From contig OZ025680.1 of the NCBI GenBank assembly GCA_964019335.1, positions 534,441 to 598,440 of the forward strand: a DNA stretch of 64,000 nucleotides, read 5' to 3'. The notes beneath the pieces were generated by a model. The model saw nothing but the letters and a program-made list of their open reading frames with translations, had not been told where the DNA came from and made no database searches. Of this stretch, positions 1 to 9,948 are shown piece by piece (the stretch's first letter is position 1; every line of letters starts with the position of its first letter). Source of the stretch: Diplonema japonicum. Taxonomy: Eukaryota > Euglenozoa > Diplonemea > Diplonemida > Diplonemidae. The translations under genes were made by a program, and so were the position numbers.

Positions 1-2
1 TC

Positions 3-2228
3 GTGACTTTGAAAAACGTGTCCGGATTGCCTGCGGTGTTCACATGGGGGACCTTGGATGGGGAGTATCCTATTGAGGCAACAGCTTACCCTGCCACGGG
101 GACACTGCCAGCAGGGGGGTCTCTTGATGTGAAGCTAACTGTCACCCCTCTGCAGGAGGGCTTTGTGGATTCGTTGGTGACGTGCATCATAAGAGAGCAC
201 GGCATCCAGTCAGCACCTGAGAGCTTCCTTGCCGTAGAGGTGTCTGGGATCGTTGAAGGGCCGTCCATCTCCATCGAGACCAATACTACAGAGTCTCTTG
301 AGACCTTCATACATGGCATCCTCGATGGCATTCTTGCTGAGAAAGTCTTCAAAGCTCAGCGCCCCGTGAGGACCGCCCCGTTGATCTTCGACAACGTTGA
401 ACTCTTTACGCCAGTCACAGGGCCCATTATTCTGCGGTCTCACCAGGGACCGGACTTAGGCTACAAACTAATGGTGCAGAACCACCCCGTGCCAATCGAA
501 GAGAAGCTGGGCTCCGCCAAGAAGCTGCTTGCAAAAAGAACGTTCAAAAAAAGTGCAGACGGTAGTGGTGGGGTGGAGACGAAGGAGAAGGCTGAGCAAG
601 AAGAGGTGCTGAACCAGATATTAACGCAGTGTTCAGGTGTAGCCATCCAGATTGGGGGGCAGGAAGGCGTTTTGCCTTCAAGGGGCGAGGTGGCGCTGCA
701 GGCAACGATACACCCTAGCCTCCCAGGCAGGTACACGGACAGCATTGATGTATACCTCGAAGGGACTACGGAGCAGATCACCATCCCTGTGGAAATCACA
801 GTTCGAGGGCAAGTCTTGTCTTTGTCTGCCACTACACCAGGTATGCTCCTGAACACAGGGACAGGCAAGCCGCCTGTACTGGGGTTCCCCGTGTGCTGCG
901 CTTCCGAACTAAACCACCGCGTGAAATACTTCAAGGTTTTCAACAGGCTTAACGAAGCTGTTGAGGCAGAGTGGAGGGTGTTCTGCGATAACAAGACTGC
1001 TGTTGTGTCCGTGGTTGACAGCAAGGTGGTCATCAGCGAGGTGAGCGAGCAAGACACCGACCACACAAGGATCACACCCAAAAGAGCTGTAATCCCAAAG
1101 AAAAGCGGCTGTACATTCAAAGTAACGATGCTCATGCCCACGCCAGGGAAGTACAGCACATCGCTGTTCTGCGAGCCGAAGATAGTGAGCACAGGGAGTG
1201 TGAAGAGCGAGAACATAATACCTCTCTCCGTCGATGTGAAGGCCGAGGCCATGTCACGAACACTGGAAGTGAACCCAAAGACAGGGAAGTTCTCGTGCAT
1301 CGGGTGCGTGGCCACTGGCATCGACTATTCTGCTGGTGGACATCGTCAGAAGTTCTTCCTCACGAACAAGCTCCCCGCTGCAGTTGATTTCACGCTCGCC
1401 ACGAGAGAGCCATTCGCCGTGACGGGGTACGAGGTCCACCCGGCGAACCCGATGGAGCATCAGCTGAAGTCCTCAAAGCCGCCTGGGAACACGCTATTTC
1501 AACTGAAGCCTGGTGATGCGTTGGTGTTGGTGGTACAGGTGGAGTGGTCCTTCGACTTGACGTCTATTGGGTTCGGGTACTCGTCGTCAACGTCGCCGAA
1601 GATGTTACAGAGTTCAGCAAAGCAGCCACACCGCGAGAGGGGCAGGGTCCAAACCTGCGATGTAAAGAAGATCGAGAGGAACCTGGTGGTGGAGTACACA
1701 GAAGGCGTGGTGCAAGAGATCCCTATGGTGGCTATCATCAGCTACCCTGCCGTGACAGTGAGTCCCATGGAAGTGCTCTTTGACACGAAGGACGACGGGT
1801 GGGTGAAGAGAGTCTTCTTGGCCCCTGTTACGCTAGCGCCTGTGACCTTCACGATACAGCACAAGCCTGTAGCCAGACCAGTAACACAGCGCACTGCCCA
1901 AGACGTTTCGAAGGAAGGCATCCTTGGCCAGTCTCGTTCGGCAGTGTCCCGCCACCTAGATGGAGCCACCACTCATGCACTTTCTACCGACGACCCGTCT
2001 GTCTTCTCGTTCTCCCCATCGTCGGCCACCGTTCCTGGCCTCGAGGCAAACGCACCCCCCTTCCCGATCGAGATCCGTTTCACACCGAAAGGCATCAAGA
2101 ACTTCCAAAGCTGTTTTACCATCTCCATCGACGGCGGGCGGGCTGTTGACATCGTCATCAAAGGCAGGTCCTCAGAGATGGAGTACAGCTACATTAATAG
2201 GTCGGCAAAGATGCTCACGGACGAGTAG
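3..2228 (+). CDS. ASH/MSP-domain ciliary protein (HYDIN/DLEC1/CFAP-like), 5' partial
   Basis: The frame is open at the left edge of the window and ends at TAG 2226-2228, so this is the C-terminal 741 residues of a larger protein. The sequence is a series of immunoglobulin-like beta-sandwich modules of the ASH/MSP type. They are separated by basic or flexible linkers, for example around residues 175-200 and 640-665. Recurrent features are 'F.V...P..G.L..G' type turns and a final module ending in a typical 'I.IRFTPKG...F...F.I' strand pattern. Proteins built this way (HYDIN, DLEC1/CFAP81, CFAP47, CFAP65) are components of the axonemal central pair or of basal bodies. Which family member this is cannot be decided from the fragment. 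No transmembrane segment or catalytic motif was seen. Confidence is moderate for the family and low for the exact orthologue. Confidence 0.6.
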   Translation: MTLKNVSGLPAVFTWGTLDGEYPIEATAYPATGTLPAGGSLDVKLTVTPLQEGFVDSLVTCIIREHGIQSAPESFLAVEVSGIVEGPSISIETNTTESLETFIHGILDGILAEKVFKAQRPVRTAPLIFDNVELFTPVTGPIILRSHQGPDLGYKLMVQNHPVPIEEKLGSAKKLLAKRTFKKSADGSGGVETKEKAEQEEVLNQILTQCSGVAIQIGGQEGVLPSRGEVALQATIHPSLPGRYTDSIDVYLEGTTEQITIPVEITVRGQVLSLSATTPGMLLNTGTGKPPVLGFPVCCASELNHRVKYFKVFNRLNEAVEAEWRVFCDNKTAVVSVVDSKVVISEVSEQDTDHTRITPKRAVIPKKSGCTFKVTMLMPTPGKYSTSLFCEPKIVSTGSVKSENIIPLSVDVKAEAMSRTLEVNPKTGKFSCIGCVATGIDYSAGGHRQKFFLTNKLPAAVDFTLATREPFAVTGYEVHPANPMEHQLKSSKPPGNTLFQLKPGDALVLVVQVEWSFDLTSIGFGYSSSTSPKMLQSSAKQPHRERGRVQTCDVKKIERNLVVEYTEGVVQEIPMVAIISYPAVTVSPMEVLFDTKDDGWVKRVFLAPVTLAPVTFTIQHKPVARPVTQRTAQDVSKEGILGQSRSAVSRHLDGATTHALSTDDPSVFSFSPSSATVPGLEANAPPFPIEIRFTPKGIKNFQSCFTISIDGGRAVDIVIKGRSSEMEYSYINRSAKMLTDE

Positions 2229-2426
2229 AGTTAAAGAACTTGAGGTTACCACCTCCAGGGGGGTGGGGTAAAGCTTCAACTGAGGGTAATTTAAAAGGGG
2301 AGAAAAATAGGAATATTTTTATGCTTCTGCGGTTCGGTCTGTCCATGTATATCTTCTTCCTTTGTCGACATGCTATTATCTCACAATCTACAGGGTGGAA
2401 CACCCACGTCCACGAAGAAAGAAAAA

Positions 2427-3536
2427 ATGAACCCGAATGTGAATCCGTACAGTTCAGGAGCCAACATGTTTGTGGGGGGGCCGGCACAGCAAGAGCAAGG
2501 GAGCGAGGCCCCTGCTCCTGCTCCTGCTGCTGCGTCGCCTGCGGGTGATGATCTGTTCAGCGAGATGAATGTGTTTGAGGATCCTTTTCAGCAAGGGGGG
2601 GGCTCTACAGCGAAGGAGGACCCGTTCAAAGCACAGGGGGCGCAAGAGAACCCTTTCCAGCAGGAGGAGGAGATACAGTTTTACAACCCGAGTGGGAGCA
2701 GTGGGGCGAAGGAGAATGTAGCATTCACACCAGAGGGGATGGAAGAGGAGAGTGTGTCCCCTAGGGTGGAGGTGAGAGTGGAGAGCACCGCTCCAGCACA
2801 AGTTCCGGAGCAGGAACTAACACATGAAGCGGAGGAGGAGACGGCACCACGTGAGAAGGTGCAGCGGACCGCCAAATGCTGGACGCTGGGCTTCTACCAG
2901 CAGTACTTCGACGTTGACACTGAGGAGGTGACTGGTAGATGCAGAGAAGTGCTGACCTTCAAGAAGCCGAGGTTTATGATGTCAGACTGTGAAGGTGGCG
3001 AACCTGCGGACATGTACGGCCCTGTGTGGGTTGCAACGACGCTGTGGGTTGCGTTGGCTGTCTTTGGGGAGATCGGCGGTGAGTTGGACAGCAGCTCGTC
3101 GCCTGCAGCCAACACAACCTCCGATCAGAGCAGCGACGATGGGAGCAGCAAAAGCTTCAGCTTCAATTTCTACTACTTTGTCATCATCGGCATGACTGTT
3201 GCTTATGCCTACGTCGTCCTCACGCCCCTCCTCGCCTGGGGGTTGCTCAAGATCAACGACATCAAGATAGACCTCACGAAGATCATCTCCCTCTACGGCT
3301 ACTCCATGATCCCTTTGCTCTTCGGGTCCCTTATCACCATTGTCCCAAACAAATCCGTCAAGTGGGGTGCCATCTTCCTCACCTCGGCGGTCTCCTTCAC
3401 AATCATCATGTTCAACATGTACGGTTTCGGCAGCTCCCTCACTTACAACTGGAAATTAGCTTACTACGGCAGCATCTCCGTCTGCCACGTTGCCATGTCC
3501 ATCTTGCTCTTCTACGAGATCCTCTTCCTGGACTAA
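2427..3536 (+). CDS. YIPF1/YIPF2-type Golgi membrane protein with DPF/NPF-rich N-tail
   Basis: This encodes 369 residues from ATG 2427. An upstream in-frame ATG at 2370 is less likely, because the AG at 2392-2393 ('tctacag') looks like a splice acceptor that would remove it. The N-terminal ~150 residues are hydrophilic and carry three DPF/NPF tripeptides in about 35 residues, separated by Q/G-rich sequence. The Yip1 domain follows. It opens with the signature 'FYQQYFDVDTEEV' (compare 'YYQ.FFDVDT' of YIPF1/2) and has five hydrophobic segments, the last reaching the C-terminus. Yip1-family proteins sit in the Golgi/TGN and bind Rab GTPases during vesicle traffic. The family call is strong. The adaptor-binding role of the DPF/NPF motifs is an inference. 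Confidence 0.85.
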   Translation: MNPNVNPYSSGANMFVGGPAQQEQGSEAPAPAPAAASPAGDDLFSEMNVFEDPFQQGGGSTAKEDPFKAQGAQENPFQQEEEIQFYNPSGSSGAKENVAFTPEGMEEESVSPRVEVRVESTAPAQVPEQELTHEAEEETAPREKVQRTAKCWTLGFYQQYFDVDTEEVTGRCREVLTFKKPRFMMSDCEGGEPADMYGPVWVATTLWVALAVFGEIGGELDSSSSPAANTTSDQSSDDGSSKSFSFNFYYFVIIGMTVAYAYVVLTPLLAWGLLKINDIKIDLTKIISLYGYSMIPLLFGSLITIVPNKSVKWGAIFLTSAVSFTIIMFNMYGFGSSLTYNWKLAYYGSISVCHVAMSILLFYEILFLD

Positions 3537-3993
3537 ACCAGCAGCCGTAGTTGGTATGGTCGCTCCGCCCACTCCGCCTTCACTACCTGTACAGATGTGA
3601 TGCCTACAGCGCGTGGCCAAGAGAACAGTGAACAGTGTTCTACGAAAGAGGTTTTTTTTCAAGGTGGTGGGGGGGGGGGGGGGGGGGTAACATGGAGATA
3701 TAAGGAAGTACATCAGATATGTACCCGAGTTGGTGCTTGGTTGCCTAGGGCATCTGTAGCGATAAAGTGGCCTCCTTATCTCCTCGTTTTCTTTTGGGGC
3801 GGTGGGGTAAGACGATTATTAGTGTGTCGCATTTGACAAAAAAAAGAAGTTACCCATCCATCCCCCTCCCCTTCATTCTGTTATTATATCTTCACATACC
3901 CCGCCTTCCTACTCACCTCGTTGCTAACCGTGTCTGACATTGGAACACCTCGTTCGCAACCACCACGACACCAACAGTACACCAACAGACAAC
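3537..3993. other. Intergenic spacer with long G-run
   Basis: No gene is seen in these 457 bases. They contain a run of 19 G at 3669-3687 and T/C-rich tracts. Near the next start there are CAACAG sites (AG at 3988, 6 nt before the ATG at 3994) that could be trans-splice acceptors for the phosphatase gene. Confidence 0.6.
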
Positions 3994-5250
3994 ATGAATG
4001 TCCAGATGGTTGCGAAGATGGTGGTGATAGCTGTGGGCTGCTTTTTCACGTTTCACGGATCACACGAACGGCTCACCGATCTCGACTACTCGTCGAGGGC
4101 AGGGTACAAAGGGAATGTGGAGGGAGTGCGCGCAACGTTGAGATATATGCAGGAGAATAATTTGGAGCCTCAAAACGTGGCGTACGTGGGGCGGCATGCT
4201 TCAAGGTTCGCAACGAATGACAAGAGCTGCCAGCAGGCAGGAGAAGGGTTACAGGAAAAGTGGACGTGCCCGATGGATGAGGCGGAGGTGTCAAAATACG
4301 ACAGTATCACGGAGAAGGGGAAGGGAGAGGCACGCGGCATCGGGACACGAGTTGGGGAGCTGCTCCAAAAGGTGGTTGGGGGACGAAAGGTCGTTGTGCA
4401 GACGACGGCAAAGAGAAGGACAAAACAGACTGCATCCCAGTTTCTCAAGGGGGCTGGGCTCGAGGTTTCTGAGAGCGACTTTGTGTTTTCAGAGCTACAT
4501 AATGACCGCGATCTACGGTTCTTCGACGTTTGTAACAATTACAACAAACTGTGGGAGAAGCGTGACCCAGCAGACCCCAACACGAAGCCCCTCAAAACCT
4601 TCGAAGACACCGTCCTTCCGAAAGTGGTCTCGAGTGTCGCTGCAAACATCCCGTTCAAGGATCTGACTCGCAAGCAGGCAGAAGCCATCTACAAGGAGTG
4701 CGGCTACAAGTGGATGCTAGAGGAACCTTCGCGTCGTGACGAGCACAACAGCGTTCTGTGTGATGTGTTCAGCAAGACCGACTTCAACGCCTTTTCGTGG
4801 CACAAGGACATCAAGGAGTACTACAAGAAGGGTCCTGGGAGCAGAAAGTACAACGGCGTGCAGATTAGCTGCGGAACCATGCAGAAGCTACTGAAAGGCC
4901 TCGAGAAAGGTACAACGGTCAACTTGTTCTTTGCTCACGCTGAGACGCTTGTTCCAATGTACTCTCTTCTTGGACTCTTTTCGAACCTTCCTCCGCTCCC
5001 CCCCGTCTCCCCTGCCCCCTCTGAAGCAACTGACACCACAAACTGGCGCTTGTCGCGTGTTTGTCCCATGGCCTCCAACCTCATCGTCATTCTCACCAAC
5101 ACGCAGGAGCTTCTTCTCCTGCACGATGAAACACTCGTTCCGTGGGAGATAGGTACTGGGTGTGAGGGGCGCTTCAGATGCCATATAAACACTGTGAAGC
5201 AAGCACTTGCTGCTGAGGTGTGCGACTGGGATGTGTTGTGCAATGACTGA
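3994..5250 (+). CDS. MINPP1: Secreted histidine acid phosphatase, MINPP1-like
   Basis: This encodes 418 residues. ATG 3994 is chosen because it follows a CAACAG acceptor and opens a typical signal peptide (hydrophobic residues 5-20). The branch-2 histidine phosphatase catalytic motif is at R67-H68-A-S-R71, a variant of RHGxR with Gly to Ala. The second catalytic element is H315-A-E317 in 'FFAHAETLVPMYSLLGLF'. HAE is the form typical of multiple inositol polyphosphate phosphatases, where acid phosphatases have HD. The downstream 'ASNLIVIL' strand also fits that family. The expected reaction is stepwise dephosphorylation of inositol polyphosphates such as InsP6 in the secretory or lysosomal lumen or outside the cell. 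Length agrees with the family (about 420-490 aa). The RHA substitution is unusual but keeps the nucleophile. Confidence 0.85.
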   Translation: MNVQMVAKMVVIAVGCFFTFHGSHERLTDLDYSSRAGYKGNVEGVRATLRYMQENNLEPQNVAYVGRHASRFATNDKSCQQAGEGLQEKWTCPMDEAEVSKYDSITEKGKGEARGIGTRVGELLQKVVGGRKVVVQTTAKRRTKQTASQFLKGAGLEVSESDFVFSELHNDRDLRFFDVCNNYNKLWEKRDPADPNTKPLKTFEDTVLPKVVSSVAANIPFKDLTRKQAEAIYKECGYKWMLEEPSRRDEHNSVLCDVFSKTDFNAFSWHKDIKEYYKKGPGSRKYNGVQISCGTMQKLLKGLEKGTTVNLFFAHAETLVPMYSLLGLFSNLPPLPPVSPAPSEATDTTNWRLSRVCPMASNLIVILTNTQELLLLHDETLVPWEIGTGCEGRFRCHINTVKQALAAEVCDWDVLCND

Positions 5251-5344
5251 GTCTAGCAAGCAATTATTCGTTTTTAGAGATTTGCATATTTTGGGTTTTT
5301 AATAAGAACCTTTGTTCTCAAAGTGCACTGTCTATCACAGGGAT

Positions 5345-7567
5345 ATGTCTTCTGACGACCAGCATGGCACAGGGGCCGCTGATGTTGAGTACAAGATCCA
5401 AGAATATGAAGGCGTGAAGCAGAGATGTGCAGAGCTGGAGAACACAATGAAAGAGTTCTGCACTTCTGCCAGCTGGGTGACGGAGATGAGAGAATGGGTC
5501 GGGCAGAGCTTGGAGAAAATACAAGTGATGAGGGAAGAGTGTCAAGAGTCGTTGGAGAAGATGGAGAAGGCGGTGGCTGTACCGCAAGGTACTTACTGGT
5601 CCACGAAGATGCTCTCAAGGCACTGCTCTCTGATGCTTGATGAGAAAAGACTGATAAGAAAGGACGGGAACGTTCTGCCCAAGAACAACCCTTCGTGGGC
5701 AGACGTCATCAAGCTCACATCAACACTCACGAATCTTAAGACGAAAGGCTTCGTCACAAAGAAGCAGGCTGTGTTCATTGAAGCTGTCGAGGAGCACCTG
5801 AAGGGGGTGTTCTTCGAGGGGAAGGAACTTCGTAGGATCACTGAAGCCCTTGCGACAAAGCTGTCCGAGGAAATCGAACAGCAGACCATCACCGCTGACC
5901 TCACTAAGCACGAGCACGTCATTTCCGATCTTGTCCCCGACCTTGAGAACTGCGAGAACCTCTTAGAGGCCGCCCTGCTGAACGGGGACATGGCCCTCGC
6001 GGAGGAGATCTCATACAATCAGATCGCACTCCACGAGAGACTGCTGAGAATCGTGCAAGAGCAGTACCCCATCATCAGAAAGCGCCAGGAAGACTCACGA
6101 GAGTTCAAGCGGAGAAGGCGCTGGGCGATCTTCAGGATGGCAAACAGGGACGTCGCCTCTGTCGTAGAATTGAAGTACAGACAGATCGAGGCCTGTGAGG
6201 ATGACATTCAGAAGATCAAGACGCAAGTTGCTAACTACTCGCAGGACGACCTCGGGCAGCGCAGGCGGTACGACTTGGACAAGGCAGAGTCTGATAAGTT
6301 CCTTTCTGAGAACGCTGCACATCAGGATTCTTTGTGGAAGAAAGTCAGTGACCTGTGCACAGAGCTGCAATCCACGCAGAAGGAGCTAGCCGACCTTGTG
6401 GAACAACGTAAAAAGGAGTTGAATCGCCGATCGGTGCTCAGGGAGAAGGAAGAGGGGAGGCGCTCTGGCCACCTGGCATTCTTGAACGTGGCGGAGGTGT
6501 ACCTGGGAAACCTCAACGCGACAATAGAGAACTCTGAGAAGGCAAAGGACATCTGCAAGGCGATAAACGATTTCATTCTAGACGGCTGTGACTCGGTGGC
6601 GCTCAAGTTCGACCGCACAGAGTCTGTGCTCGCAGAGATGGCCACTCGTGTGAACAGGCAATACTTGAAGCAGTTCACCGACTACTACTTAGCCGTGGGG
6701 CGCCTGCACCATAGAAAACACAAAAAGCGTGCTTTGCTCGAGGCCTCTATATCCGAGCATCACGTCCGGCTGGAGCTGGCTCTGGACAGCATCGATCCTC
6801 TAGCCAAGAAGCACGCAGAGGCAAAGGCTTCGGCATTGGAGCAAAGAAAGTCACTGGATCACGAGATGGAAGCGCTGCACACGAAGATGGTGTCGTCTAG
6901 CAAAGCGTTCGAGGAGGTGGCAGACTCTTTGCGAAGCCTCAACATACCCTTCGTGCACCCGGAGGTGATCCTGCAGAAGTCTTGCGACGACCGCAACGAG
7001 AAGATCCTCGACTACAGAGACCTCGTCAACACAACAGAAGCGAAGCAGGAGCAGCTACTAGAGGAAGAGGCAACTCAGCTTTCGAAAGAGAAAGAAGCTC
7101 ACACCATAAAGGTGCGCGCAGCGCAGAGTCAGAAGGCAGCTGCGAAAGGGCTGCACCCTATACCCCCCATGGGGGCTGGGTCCAACAGGGCTCTGGCTAA
7201 GTACCACGCGGCGTCCTTCTCGAGATACAAAAATCTGTGCGACACGGTGCTGACGCAGGATGAGGTAGAGGCTGCAGAGGTAGAGCAACAAGCGGCTGCA
7301 AGCACCGAGGCAGCAACCATGGTCACGGCCCCCCCTCACCCGACACACAAACCCAATCTGCCGGAACGCATCGAAGGGCGTGTTGTGATGGCAGTATACC
7401 CCTTCCGCGCCACCTCCAGCGACGAACTGACCTTCAACAAAGGTGAGCGGATAGTCGTAATCAACGAAGGAACAGAAGACGGATGGCACTACGGCATCTG
7501 CAATCAAAGGACTGGTCTCTATCCATCCAACTACGTCACGCTGGCACCTGAAGAGCTGGAGTACTGA
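5345..7567 (+). CDS. Long coiled-coil protein with C-terminal SH3 domain (BAR/F-BAR-like organisation)
   Basis: This encodes 740 residues from ATG 5345, five bases after a 'tctatcacag' acceptor. Residues 1-600 are charged and largely helical. They have heptad-like segments, including a 'DLVEQRKKELNRR' region and a helical block at about 160-260, as seen in BAR and F-BAR dimers. The last ~60 residues are a canonical SH3 domain: 'AVYPFRATSSDELTFNKGE', then 'DGWHYGI' and 'GLYPSNYV'. These are the ALYDY, W and PSNYV positions of the proline-binding groove. SH3 proteins of this shape link curved membranes to actin or endocytic partners. The SH3 call is certain. The BAR call rests only on helical content and position. 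Confidence 0.75.
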   Translation: MSSDDQHGTGAADVEYKIQEYEGVKQRCAELENTMKEFCTSASWVTEMREWVGQSLEKIQVMREECQESLEKMEKAVAVPQGTYWSTKMLSRHCSLMLDEKRLIRKDGNVLPKNNPSWADVIKLTSTLTNLKTKGFVTKKQAVFIEAVEEHLKGVFFEGKELRRITEALATKLSEEIEQQTITADLTKHEHVISDLVPDLENCENLLEAALLNGDMALAEEISYNQIALHERLLRIVQEQYPIIRKRQEDSREFKRRRRWAIFRMANRDVASVVELKYRQIEACEDDIQKIKTQVANYSQDDLGQRRRYDLDKAESDKFLSENAAHQDSLWKKVSDLCTELQSTQKELADLVEQRKKELNRRSVLREKEEGRRSGHLAFLNVAEVYLGNLNATIENSEKAKDICKAINDFILDGCDSVALKFDRTESVLAEMATRVNRQYLKQFTDYYLAVGRLHHRKHKKRALLEASISEHHVRLELALDSIDPLAKKHAEAKASALEQRKSLDHEMEALHTKMVSSSKAFEEVADSLRSLNIPFVHPEVILQKSCDDRNEKILDYRDLVNTTEAKQEQLLEEEATQLSKEKEAHTIKVRAAQSQKAAAKGLHPIPPMGAGSNRALAKYHAASFSRYKNLCDTVLTQDEVEAAEVEQQAAASTEAATMVTAPPHPTHKPNLPERIEGRVVMAVYPFRATSSDELTFNKGERIVVINEGTEDGWHYGICNQRTGLYPSNYVTLAPEELEY

Positions 7568-7876
7568 TATTATCTCTCTATTCCTCACATCTAGTTTCCA
7601 CTACGATGACATTGAGGACACACCCCATCCTGTGGAAGGAGCAGATTTTTTTCTTCATGAAGTGCACGCCCTTCAGCCCCTGCACAACGATCCCTTCAAA
7701 TCCCTTTAAAGTAATGTTAATAGAACCCACTCATCCCCTCCTCCCCCCTTTTTCCCCCAGTAAGGGCACCACCCAACATTGCCTCCTCTATCTCAAAGTG
7801 AGAAAAAGAAATAAAAAAAATTTTTTTCCACCACAATTATTCCGCGTACTCCAGCAGGAGGTGGGGAAATGGTAGG
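7568..7876. other. Short spacer, pyrimidine-rich
   Basis: These are 309 bases without a recognisable gene. The sequence is C/T-rich (around 7730-7760) and A/T-rich (around 7800-7830), and ends with 'ctccagcag', a possible trans-splice acceptor 20 nt before the ATG at 7877. Confidence 0.5.
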
Positions 7877-8476
7877 ATGAGGGTGGTACTGCTGGTGTTA
7901 TTGAGACTATACGGGGTGGTTGCGGTAACCCCTACAGTCACAGTGACCACAAGCACGATTATATTTGATGAGTGTGACGGCTTCGATGTGAGGATAGGAA
8001 GTGCGATGTGTACAGGGGAGTTGTGCCAAGGGGTTGCGACAGGCGTCAGAAGGAAGTACACGGAGTACTTGCCTTCCAACAGTACAGTGTTCAATGTTCT
8101 TGATCTTCTGAACGTGACCTCTCCCTGCGAAGCGTCCTTCGTACTGTCGAACAGCAGCCTCTTCTTATGCCCGGGCAACCTCACGGAGCCTATCTGCATT
8201 GCGGCCTCTTCATCTTCTTCTTCCTCCTCGTCCACGACGCTTGTTATTGTCATGGTCCTCCTCGCCTTTGTTGTTGTCGGCCTGTGTATTGCCTTCCTTG
8301 TATACAAGTTCGTGCTATACCCCAATGACCCGGGTGCCCTCTCCCTTGCCTCGTCCCCTGCACTGATGGACATGCGCGAGGTCGACAAGGCGCAAAAAGA
8401 GAAAATAGAAACTTATTACGCTGCGCGCGGTGAAGTGAGCGACAAAGAGCAGGCCATGCTCCAAAATATGTTGTAG
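7877..8476 (+). CDS. Small type I membrane glycoprotein, unknown
   Basis: This encodes 199 residues. Residues 1-17 form a signal peptide. The luminal or extracellular part (about 18-110) has six cysteines and several N-glycosylation sequons (NST, NVT, NSS, NLT). An 11-residue run of serines follows, then one transmembrane segment (about 122-145) and a ~55-residue cytosolic tail containing 'KIETYYAARGEVSDKEQ'. I do not recognise the family. The start is the only ATG before the signal peptide and follows a CAG acceptor at 7855-7857. It could be a small surface receptor or cargo adaptor, but no motif supports a specific function. Confidence 0.65.
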   Translation: MRVVLLVLLRLYGVVAVTPTVTVTTSTIIFDECDGFDVRIGSAMCTGELCQGVATGVRRKYTEYLPSNSTVFNVLDLLNVTSPCEASFVLSNSSLFLCPGNLTEPICIAASSSSSSSSSTTLVIVMVLLAFVVVGLCIAFLVYKFVLYPNDPGALSLASSPALMDMREVDKAQKEKIETYYAARGEVSDKEQAMLQNML

Positions 8477-8623
8477 CAATAGAAACCAAACATTTAGAAG
8501 AATTTACGTCCCGCATTTTCATTGGACATCTGACGGCTGTCTCAACAGGGAGGCCGTATTTCTTTTTTTCTCCTTTTTTTTCCCCTTTGCACGAGTAACA
8601 GTAGGATTTGATCTTTTTTATTT
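8477..8623. other. 3' flank of the small membrane-protein gene
   Basis: T-rich sequence with no coding potential seen. It includes T-runs around 8560-8580 that precede the inverted-repeat element. Confidence 0.4.
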
Positions 8624-9577
8624 ATCCCCTAAACGCCCGGAGCCTATCTACGGTACCCCCCCATTTTCGTTGTTGCTTTAAATACTCAAAAAGGCATATG
8701 CAAAACGTGTTTTTTACCCTTGCATGCTACCCCAGCTGGAAAAAAATCTCACAAGTTGCTTTTTTCATCCCACAGCCCCAAAAAGTCTCACTGGGGCACC
8801 AAATAGGGCTGAATGCTGCCCTTTTTAGCCCATAACTCCACGGACCCCCCACGACAAGACCCCCAAAATCGGGACATAAAAAGTACACCTTCAATCCCCC
8901 TCTTACACACATAGTTAAGTGTTCTCATCTGAATCTGGCACCTGGAATTGAAAATTTTAGTACCGTTTACCCTTTCCTTGCACCTTCCTATGGTTGCATG
9001 CTGCCCTTTTTTTGAGTATTAGCGATTACCTTGATGCCCACCGAGTTGCTTTTTCGTGGTGCCATGACTTTTATTGTTGTCGGGATAACACAACAGACAA
9101 CCACTTGCCAGGGGTCCGCACAGTCCTACACCGGTTGACAATGATGTAGTACCGCGTGTGTAAAAAAAAAAGATTAAAAACACCCTCCTCATTGGCCGCT
9201 TCACCTAGAGGTGTCCTAAGCCCACCTTTTTACGGAAATGATATGTTTCGGGCCTTTGGGAGTATTTCTCCCACCCAAGCATCGTTTCCGGCCCCTCTTT
9301 GACCGCCTCATCGTCTTTTTCTTCTTTTTCTGACCAGTCGGGGGAGACTCACGTTTTCGCTGCTATTTTGACCATCTGATTTCATTTTAAGCCAACCCTG
9401 CCGGTTTCAATTAAAACAAAACTTTTAACGCAAAATGTAGTTCCGAGACAAAATAAACCGCGCAACAACGCCATATTTTGAAGTCCAGGGGCCGTGTTCA
9501 AAAAAAAGTACTTAGCGAAAAAGCAAATTTTGAAATAAGGACAAAAACGTCCGCGCGGGCGTTTAGGGGTTATTTTA
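8624..9577. mobile_element. Candidate non-autonomous DNA transposon with terminal inverted repeats
   Basis: The left end at 8624-8639 contains CCCCTAAACGCCCG, and the right end at about 9556-9572 contains its exact reverse complement CGGGCGTTTAGGGG. This gives a 14-bp perfect inverted repeat, with a few further matching A/T bases outside it. The 950 bp between are non-coding. They hold degenerate internal copies of a 'catgctgcccttttt' motif (near 8811 and 8996) and several T-runs. No transposase is present. A clear target-site duplication was not identified, so the outer boundary is approximate. Confidence 0.45.
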
Positions 9578-9668
9578 TATCTCTTGTTCTTTTATGTGTA
9601 TTACATTGCCGCTTTTTTTTATTGTTGCTCTTCCTGCATCATGCATTGCTGACAGTGCCCTCACTTAT

Positions 9669-9899
9669 TTAACACCCAATATCTCTAAAACCGGTCTAGT
9701 CAATCCTGGACATGCTCTAAGAGGGCCATAGAGGGATTTTTCGAAAAGTCTTCCTAAGGTTGCTGTGAATCGTTGGAAAAAATAAATTGTGGTCACCCCT
9801 TTACACTCGTGGCAAGGTGTGGTATTTTTTTTTGGGGGGGGGATTTCTACCTCTCGACACATGGAAGCTAAACGGGTTTTAGAGAATATGAGACGTTAA
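9669..9899. mobile_element. MITE copy A, TTAA-flanked with terminal inverted repeats
   Basis: A 231-bp segment bounded by TTAA at 9669-9672 and 9896-9899. The ends are inverted versions of 'TATCTCTAAAACC.GT' (left at about 9680) and 'CGGGTTTTAGAGAATATGA' (right at about 9873-9891). The internal sequence matches copy B at 29526-29804, for example 'GTCAATCCTGGA' and 'CTAAG.GGGC', so this is a dispersed family. It has no coding capacity. TTAA flanks are the hallmark of piggyBac insertion, and a decayed piggyBac transposase lies at 22299-23610. A direct link is not shown. Confidence 0.6.
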
Positions 9900-9948
9900 A
9901 AAAAAAAAAAAATAAATAAATAAAAAGTATTAAAAAAAAAAAGGGAAG

